64,000 bases of DNA from Pseudotabrizicola sp. GTDB lineage: Bacteria; Pseudomonadota; Alphaproteobacteria; Rhodobacterales; Rhodobacteraceae. Below are positions 59,839-64,000 of this stretch, one piece after another; position 1 is the stretch's first letter, and every line of letters begins with the position of its first letter. Where the stretch lies: contig NZ_JAUSNR010000023.1 in NCBI RefSeq assembly GCF_030656345.1, positions 186,001 through 250,000 on the forward strand, in the 5' to 3' direction. The notes below the pieces were generated by a model that was given only the letters and a program-made list of their open reading frames with translations, had not been told where the DNA came from and searched no databases. The position numbers and the translations under genes were made by a program.

Positions 59839-60732
59839 ATGCTTGTGAATGCATCCAACCTCGACTCGCTGCGCGTCGGCTTTTCTGCGGCCTTCTCAAA
59901 CGGAATGGGTCAGGCACCCTCGCAGTTCGAGCGGGTGGCCACGATCATCCGCGCGACGCAGAAAGAACAGAAATACGGCTGGCTCGGCAAGATCCCGAAC
60001 GTGCGCGAATGGATCGGTGCCCGGGCCGTCCAGAACCTGATGCAGCATGACTATGCCATCAAGGAAAAGCCGTTCGAACTGACCATCGGCGTCGACAAGG
60101 ACGATATCGAGACAGACAACCTCGGGATCTACACGCCCATGTTCACCGAGATGGGCATGTCGTCCGGCTCCAAGAAGGACATGCTGGTCTTTGAGCTGCT
60201 GAAGGCAGGCTTCACCACCGAATGCTACGACGGCCAGAACTTCTTTGACACCGACCATCCGGTTCTGGACGCGGACGGCGACGAGATCACGGTGGCCAAC
60301 ACCGATGGGGGCGCGGGCACCCCGTGGTTCCTTCTGGACATGAGCCGCGCCCTGCGCCCGATCATCTTGCAGGTCCGCAAGGAGTTCGAGTTCACGGCGA
60401 TGACCGAGCCGACGTCGCCGAATGTCTTCATGAACAAGGAATTCATCTACGGCACCGATGCCCGCATGAACGTGGGCTTTGGCTTCTGGCAGATGGCATG
60501 GGGATCACGGCAGACCCTGAATGCGGCGAACTATGCGAATGCCCGGGCGTCGCTGATGGAGATGAAGGGCGACTATGGCCGCCCGCTTGGCATCAACCCG
60601 CGCGTGCTGGTTGTGCCGCCCCGGCTCGAGTCGGCCGCGCTGAAGATCGTGAACAACGAGCTTGGTGCCAATGGCGAGACCAACGAGTGGAAAGGCACCG
60701 CCGAAGTGCTGGTCGCCCCTTGGCTGGCCTGA
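59839..60732 (+). CDS. Mu-like major capsid protein gpT
   Basis: A 297-residue HK97-fold capsid protein of the gpT family. Segments: FSAAFSNGMGQAPSQFERVA, YGWLGKIPNVREWIGAR and GINPRVLVVPPRLESAALKI. It forms the icosahedral shell. A strong hairpin follows, as after many highly expressed capsid genes. Confidence 0.95.
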   Translation: MLVNASNLDSLRVGFSAAFSNGMGQAPSQFERVATIIRATQKEQKYGWLGKIPNVREWIGARAVQNLMQHDYAIKEKPFELTIGVDKDDIETDNLGIYTPMFTEMGMSSGSKKDMLVFELLKAGFTTECYDGQNFFDTDHPVLDADGDEITVANTDGGAGTPWFLLDMSRALRPIILQVRKEFEFTAMTEPTSPNVFMNKEFIYGTDARMNVGFGFWQMAWGSRQTLNAANYANARASLMEMKGDYGRPLGINPRVLVVPPRLESAALKIVNNELGANGETNEWKGTAEVLVAPWLA

Positions 60733-60740
60733 CCGATCTC

Positions 60741-60801
60741 TGACCGCGCAGGCGGTCAGGTGATCCAGAGGGGGTGCGTGTCGCCCCCTCCCATCACCTG
60801 A
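60741..60801 (+). terminator. Complex hairpin downstream of the capsid gene
   Basis: TGACCGC/GCGGTCA (60741-60758) is one hairpin. A larger one overlaps it: TCAGGTGAT (60756-60764) with ATCACCTGA (60793-60801), continued by GAGGGGG (60768-60774) with CCCCCTC (60784-60790). The two share bases 60756-60758 and are mutually exclusive. There is no U-tract; partial termination or protection of the capsid mRNA is likely. Confidence 0.65.
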
Positions 60802-60816
60802 CAGGAGCCCCACCCG

Positions 60817-61398
60817 ATGGCCAAGCGAACCACATCCACACCCAAGCCGAAGGCTGTTGCGCCCGCGACAGCTGTTGTCCCCGCGCCGGATGCGCTGGTG
60901 ACCCAACCCGAGATCGGGGAGTCCGCTGAGCCGCAAGGCCTGGCAAGCGACCCGACGCCGCCCGCGCTGGGGAACGAGGGGCTGGCAGCTGAGGCGGGGG
61001 AGGGGCAACCCTCCCTCGCCGACTCCCAAACCCCGAAGATCCCCGAGGATGGCGTGACGCTCTCGGATGCCATCCGCGCCGGCATCGAGCATGCAGGCAG
61101 TGTGGCTTCAATATCTGCGGTTTCTCTGGAGGGTCTGGATATCCCGTTCGACTATCAACGGCAGGTTCTCAAGGGCAAGGAGGACATTTCCTTCGTTGGA
61201 GTGCGCGGTGCCAATGTGGTCTTGCCGCTTTCCACTTCGCTGGTCGTGACCGGCCCGAAGAAGGGCCGCTGGCGCATTGGCCGCAAGTTCGGGCCGGAGC
61301 CGGTCACGCTGCCGGTGGCCGAGCTGACCGAAGATGAGCTGCAGGCGCTGGCTGATGACAAGGCTCTGAACGTCACCGCCGTCACCCCGCCCTACTGA
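60817..61398 (+). CDS. Phage structural protein (HI1506-like)
   Basis: A 193-residue protein. The N-terminal 90 residues are Pro/Ala-rich and disordered; the C-terminal part (AIRAGIEHAGSVASIS and later GRWRIGRKFGPEP) holds a small folded domain. Comparable to HI1506-related proteins found after gpT in Mu-like phages. ACAGGAG precedes the ATG. Confidence 0.72.
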   Translation: MAKRTTSTPKPKAVAPATAVVPAPDALVTQPEIGESAEPQGLASDPTPPALGNEGLAAEAGEGQPSLADSQTPKIPEDGVTLSDAIRAGIEHAGSVASISAVSLEGLDIPFDYQRQVLKGKEDISFVGVRGANVVLPLSTSLVVTGPKKGRWRIGRKFGPEPVTLPVAELTEDELQALADDKALNVTAVTPPY

Positions 61399-61411
61399 CC
61401 CCGAGGACCGC

Positions 61412-61843
61412 ATGCCCGCCTATACCGACCTTGCCCGTTTGACCGAGCGCTTTGGCGCGGACATGCTGATCCGCGCCACCGATCGATCGGATGCGCCGAC
61501 CGGCACGATCGACGCGTCGGTCGTCGAGAAGGCCTGCGCCGATGCGGCGGCGCTGATCGACGGCTATCTGGCGGCACGCTATGCGCTGCCACTGGCCGAG
61601 GTGCCGCCGCTGGTTTCGGCGCTGGCCGAGGATATCGCGATCTACCGGCTGCACCCCTACGGCACAGACGACAAGATCAAGGCCGACCATGACGCGGCAA
61701 TGCGGGCCTTGCGCGATATCAGCAGCGGCGCGATCCGGCTGGCTGTGGCGGGCAACGAGCCTGCCACCACCGGCGGCACGGGTGCAATGTTCACAGACCG
61801 CGAGCGGCCGTTGACGGAAGCCAGCATGAAGGGGTTCATCTGA
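61412..61843 (+). CDS. DUF1320 family head-completion protein (gp36-like)
   Basis: A 143-residue protein. It matches DUF1320: AYTDLARLTERFGADMLIRA, then AALIDGYLAARYALPLAEVP and ALAEDIAIYRL. It joins the neck between portal and tail (head-tail connector). It shares 1 bp with the next gene. Confidence 0.92.
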   Translation: MPAYTDLARLTERFGADMLIRATDRSDAPTGTIDASVVEKACADAAALIDGYLAARYALPLAEVPPLVSALAEDIAIYRLHPYGTDDKIKADHDAAMRALRDISSGAIRLAVAGNEPATTGGTGAMFTDRERPLTEASMKGFI

Positions 61844-62271
61844 TGCTGACCGATGCGGTTGCCACGCGGCTGAAGGATCTGGAGGTCATCGACCGGGTCG
61901 AGGATGCGCTGCAGCTGCAGGCGCTGGTCGAGTCGGGCCAGCTGCCCGCCGCTGGCGTCTCGGCCTTTGTCGTGCCGCTGGGGCTGCGCGGCGGGCAGGT
62001 GCGCAGTGCCACGGCCCCGTTCATTCAGGACACTGAAGAGACGCTGGCGGTGGTGCTTGCGCTGCGCGCCCTGACCGCGCTGGACGCCCGCGCCAAGACG
62101 TCGCTGACCGGCCTGATCACTGCCGTCATTGACGTGATCGCGGGCTGGGAGCCGGAGGGGCAGCCCGACACTTTCCGGCTGGGCCGCGCCTTTCTGATCA
62201 GCATCCAGAAGGGTGTCCTGCTCTACCAGATCGAATTTTCGCTTTCATCCAGTCTGAGGATCACCCCTTGA
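61843..62271 (+). CDS. Phage tail terminator-like protein (gp37-like)
   Basis: A 142-residue protein: ALQLQALVESGQLPAAGVSA, ETLAVVLALRA and a C-terminal beta strand LLYQIEFSLSSSL. Fits the tail terminator/connector that caps the tail tube. Coupled to the small gene downstream by a TTGA overlap. Confidence 0.78.
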   Translation: MLTDAVATRLKDLEVIDRVEDALQLQALVESGQLPAAGVSAFVVPLGLRGGQVRSATAPFIQDTEETLAVVLALRALTALDARAKTSLTGLITAVIDVIAGWEPEGQPDTFRLGRAFLISIQKGVLLYQIEFSLSSSLRITP

Positions 62272-62438
62272 AAAAACCTGTCCCTGCCGCCGCGCCCGCC
62301 CCTGCACCCGCGCACCCGCTGCCGCAATCGGGCGGGGCCTATCGCCTTGAGAACGGCGTTTTAAGCCGCGATGAAACCACCCTTTCAACACAGGTCACCG
62401 CGCCAGCCGGCCGGGCCGCTGACACGGACGAGGACTGA
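62268..62438 (+). CDS. 56-residue phage protein with TTG start
   Basis: A frame starting TTG at 62268, overlapping the upstream stop, with GAGG 8 nt before it. The N-terminus is Pro/Ala-rich (KKPVPAAAPAPAPAHPLPQS), the rest GGAYRLENGVLSRDETTL. It ends 2 bp before the tail tube gene. In Mu a small protein (gp38, DUF2635) occupies this place; direct homology is not evident. Confidence 0.6.
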   Translation: MKKPVPAAAPAPAPAHPLPQSGGAYRLENGVLSRDETTLSTQVTAPAGRAADTDED

Positions 62439-62440
62439 AC

Positions 62441-63376
62441 ATGGCGCAGAAGTACTGGAAGAAGAAAGTCCTGCTGGTCAAAACCGAAGTGACCTATGGC
62501 ACCGACCCGGTGCCGACCGGCGCGGATAATGCAGTGCTGGCCTTGCAGGTGACGCTGTCGCCGATGGAAGGTCAGGATGTGGCGCGCGAGCTGGAGCGTG
62601 CGGCCTTTGGTGCGGATGGCACCATCCCGTCCGATCTGCATGCGAAAATCCGGTTCCGGGTGGAGCTGGCACCGTCTGGTACTGCCGGGACCGCGCCGGC
62701 CTGGGGGCCGCTGTTGCGGGCCTGTGGCTGTGCGCAGGTGATCGAGGCTGGGGTGGCCGTCACCTACAACCCGATCAGCGACGATCCGGAATCGGTCACG
62801 ATGCATTTCCACTATGATGGCATCCGGCACCGCCTGCGCGGCGCGCGGGGCACCGTCAAGATGATGATCGAGGCGTCGGGCCTGCCCTATCTCGAGTTCG
62901 AGTTCTGGGGCCTGTTCGAACCCGCAACCGATGTTGTAAACCCTGTGGCCACCCTGTCCGCCTTCCGCGATCCGCTGGTGGCGAATATGGCCAATACGCC
63001 GGTGTTCACCATCGACGGTGTGGCCATGGTGCTGCGCAGCTTCAGCTTCGATACCGGTGCAACGGTCGAGCCGCGCTTCCTGATCGGCAGTGAAGCCATC
63101 CTGATCACCGGGCGCGAAGAGAAGATCGAAGCCCGGGTCGAGGCCCGCGCCATGTCGGTCTTCAACCCCTACACCCGCGCACGGGACGCCGCCAAAATGC
63201 CGATCGTGCTGCAGCACGGGGTGACGGCTGGCAACCGCGCTACCCTCAATGTCCCGCTTGCGCAGATCCAGCGCCCGGCGGGCATCGAGCAACAACAGAA
63301 CATTGCCGAATGGCCGCTGAACTTCGTGCCGCAGATGACCACCGGCAACGACCAGTGGACGCTCGCGCTGACCTGA
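62441..63376 (+). CDS. Phage tail tube protein (siphovirus type)
   Basis: A 311-residue protein of the long-tail tube type: LLVKTEVTYGTDPVPTGADN, GTAPAWGPLLRACGCAQVIE and the later Ig-like C-terminal strand region. It is preceded by no sheath gene, so the tail is non-contractile, as in B3/D3112-like rather than Mu-like virions. Confidence 0.88.
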   Translation: MAQKYWKKKVLLVKTEVTYGTDPVPTGADNAVLALQVTLSPMEGQDVARELERAAFGADGTIPSDLHAKIRFRVELAPSGTAGTAPAWGPLLRACGCAQVIEAGVAVTYNPISDDPESVTMHFHYDGIRHRLRGARGTVKMMIEASGLPYLEFEFWGLFEPATDVVNPVATLSAFRDPLVANMANTPVFTIDGVAMVLRSFSFDTGATVEPRFLIGSEAILITGREEKIEARVEARAMSVFNPYTRARDAAKMPIVLQHGVTAGNRATLNVPLAQIQRPAGIEQQQNIAEWPLNFVPQMTTGNDQWTLALT

Positions 63377-63413
63377 TCCCCCCACCTGATCCCCATTTTG
63401 AAAGGCCCTCCCC

Positions 63414-63770
63414 ATGCTGAAGATTGCCAAGAACCCCGAGTGGACCCACCAGATCGACATCTCTGTGCCCGTCGACGGCGGCTTTGAAACCCACACCTGC
63501 CGCGCCCGCTACCGGGTTCTGGACCCCGCCGCCATCGATCCGACCGATGCAGCCAATCCCGAGACGCTGTTGCGGGCGGTTGTGGTGCGGGTCGAGGATC
63601 TGGCGGATGAGGCGGGCCAGCCGCTGGACTGGAACGACGCGGTTCGCGACGCGGTATTCGCCATGCCATTCGTGCAGTCCGGGCTGATCAAGGGCTACTA
63701 CCGTTCGGTCGCGGGCGCACGTGAGGGAAACTCCGATGGATTGGGCGTGCTTGGGCGAAGAGTGAACTAG
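63414..63770 (+). CDS. Tail assembly chaperone, zero-frame product (gpG-like of lambda)
   Basis: A 118-residue protein following the tail tube. It contains HTCRARYRVLDPAAIDPTDA and RAVVVRVEDLADEAG. The last 16 residues are read after a GGGAAAC heptamer (63725-63731) from which a -1 shift gives a longer fusion. The short and long forms are typical tail-length chaperones. GAAAGG upstream. Confidence 0.85.
   Translation: MLKIAKNPEWTHQIDISVPVDGGFETHTCRARYRVLDPAAIDPTDAANPETLLRAVVVRVEDLADEAGQPLDWNDAVRDAVFAMPFVQSGLIKGYYRSVAGAREGNSDGLGVLGRRVN
63725..63731 (+). other. Programmed -1 ribosomal frameshift site
   Basis: GGGAAAC is read G-GGA-AAC in the zero frame (Glu-Gly-Asn) and is a perfect X-XXY-YYZ slippery heptamer, one base different from the lambda G/GT site (GGGAAAG). 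The -1 frame is open from 63725 to the window end; its stop TGA at 63722-63724 lies just before the site. Confidence 0.82.
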
Positions 63771-64000
63771 GCGATGCACCGGCCCAGCGGACGGAGCTGG
63801 AAGAGGAAGCTCTGGCCCTCGGCATCGATCCGGACAGCCTGCCCGACCGCGATGATGGCAATGGCATCTGGCCCGAGCACATGGCGGCCGTGGACGCGTT
63901 TCTCGCGGTGGACAGCCAGTGGCGGCAATCACCGAAGGGGCGGTTTCTGGGACTGGATTACACGGCTGTGCGCGCCGGGCTTGATCTGGCCGGAATCGAG
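63725..64000 (+). CDS. Tail assembly chaperone -1 frame extension, DUF1799-like (partial)
   Basis: The -1 frame continues without a stop for 92 codons to the window end. It encodes ELEEEALALGIDPDSL, then GNGIWPEHMAAVDAFLAVDS and QWRQSPKGRFLGLDYTAVRA, which fits DUF1799-type proteins of siphophages. It has no own start with ribosome site, so it should be made as a fusion with the 63414 gene, like lambda gpGT. Confidence 0.82.

Larger units (their letters stand above)
35589..64000 (+). mobile_element. Mu-like transposable prophage, left part (right end outside the window)
   Basis: From about 35.6 kb all genes belong to one phage: repressor, Ner-like protein, DDE transposase, MuB-like ATPase, GemA, DUF3164, endolysin, DUF3486, terminase, DUF935 portal, gp30- and gpG-like proteins, protease/scaffold, gpT-like capsid, DUF1320, and tail genes, in Mu order. 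The exact left end is uncertain. The preferred point is a 5'-TG at 35589 (TGTTTAAACC) in a local AT-rich patch; the alternative is TG at 35665 next to the first repeat. The tail genes are of siphovirus type. About 28.4 kb are visible; Mu-like genomes are usually 36-40 kb, so 8-12 kb should follow. Confidence 0.9.

Noticed and set aside
62339..63496. 385-codon open frame on the minus strand
   Set aside because: Shadow of the tail tube gene and its neighbours; amino-acid use is not protein-like.
1..64000. CRISPR arrays, rRNA and tRNA genes
   Set aside because: No regularly spaced repeats of 25-40 bp and no cloverleaf or rRNA signature were seen. The 11-bp array at 33559 is too short for CRISPR.
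35589..64000. Gene transfer agent cluster
   Set aside because: Rhodobacterales GTAs have an HK97 head-tail block without transposase; here DDE transposase, MuB, GemA and gpT-like genes show a Mu-like phage.

Overview
The window reads as chromosome of an alphaproteobacterium of the order Rhodobacterales (Rhodobacter/Gemmobacter/Paracoccus-like). Support: high GC with strong third-position bias, an F0 ATP synthase cluster (atpI-atpB-atpE-atpF'-atpF) separate from F1 genes, a MipZ division-plane ATPase, the gene order ffh / GNAT / chorismate mutase / rpsP / rimM / trmD / rplS / rpmE, a DUF1285 protein and a DUF5928-type GT14 glycosyltransferase. No rRNA, tRNA or CRISPR array was recognised.

Host part (1 to about 35.6 kb). 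1-8.0 kb: end of a CocE/NonD-type hydrolase, a complete dipeptide/opine-type ABC importer (Tat-exported binding protein, two permeases, one fused double ATPase), a phosphodiesterase, and on the other strand a class II aldolase and an HSL-type esterase. 8.1-10.6 kb: cold-shock protein, small membrane protein, LysR regulator, and a secreted protein with three internal repeats. 10.7-16.9 kb: SRP54 and ribosome/tRNA maturation genes with a DMT exporter on the minus strand. 17.0-25.7 kb: mipZ, an ArsR-type regulator, the F0 operon, a FadR-type regulator, an OmpA-like lipoprotein, an Ada-like alkyltransferase, nth and a PfkB-family adenosine kinase. 25.6-29.4 kb: surface-modification genes (Rossmann-like protein, sulfotransferase, GT14 glycosyltransferase) and a HIT protein. 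29.6-35.1 kb: polA, a GNAT protein, a zf-CHCC protein, a hydroxypyruvate-isomerase-like protein and DUF1285. Host intergenic regions carry a recurring sequence family (GAGTATTT...AAGATGAA) and, at 33559-33608, five hexamers at exact 11-bp spacing.

Prophage part (about 35.6 kb to the window end, right end not included). This is a Mu-like transposable prophage. Left to right: candidate transposase sites; a lysogeny block on the minus strand (repressor with a degenerate S24-like domain, then a secreted protein); a divergent early promoter over two repeated operators; a tightly overlapping early operon (Ner-like protein, ParB-like protein, DDE transposase with D271/D341/E393, MuB-like AAA ATPase, a DnaA-domain-IV-like protein, DUF3164, GemA, an MT-A70 methylase, a Mor-like HTH protein); lysis genes (lysozyme with a C-terminal membrane anchor, holin-like protein); packaging (DUF3486, GapR/DUF2312, terminase); a 705-residue beta-helix-like protein inserted between terminase and portal; portal, gp30-like and gpG-like proteins; a protease with a nested scaffold start; decoration and major capsid proteins; then tail genes. 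The tail is siphovirus-like: a tube protein follows without a sheath gene, and the next gene is a tail assembly chaperone with a GGGAAAC slippery site leading into a DUF1799-like -1 frame. The phage is therefore a chimera of Mu-type transposition and head genes with a non-contractile tail.

Notable new candidates: an exact 18-bp dyad upstream of both the lysozyme and protease operons (where Mu has Plys and PI), the Ner-like gene probably read from a leaderless mRNA, the nested protease/scaffold start, the tail -1 frameshift, and the 11-bp phased array in host DNA.
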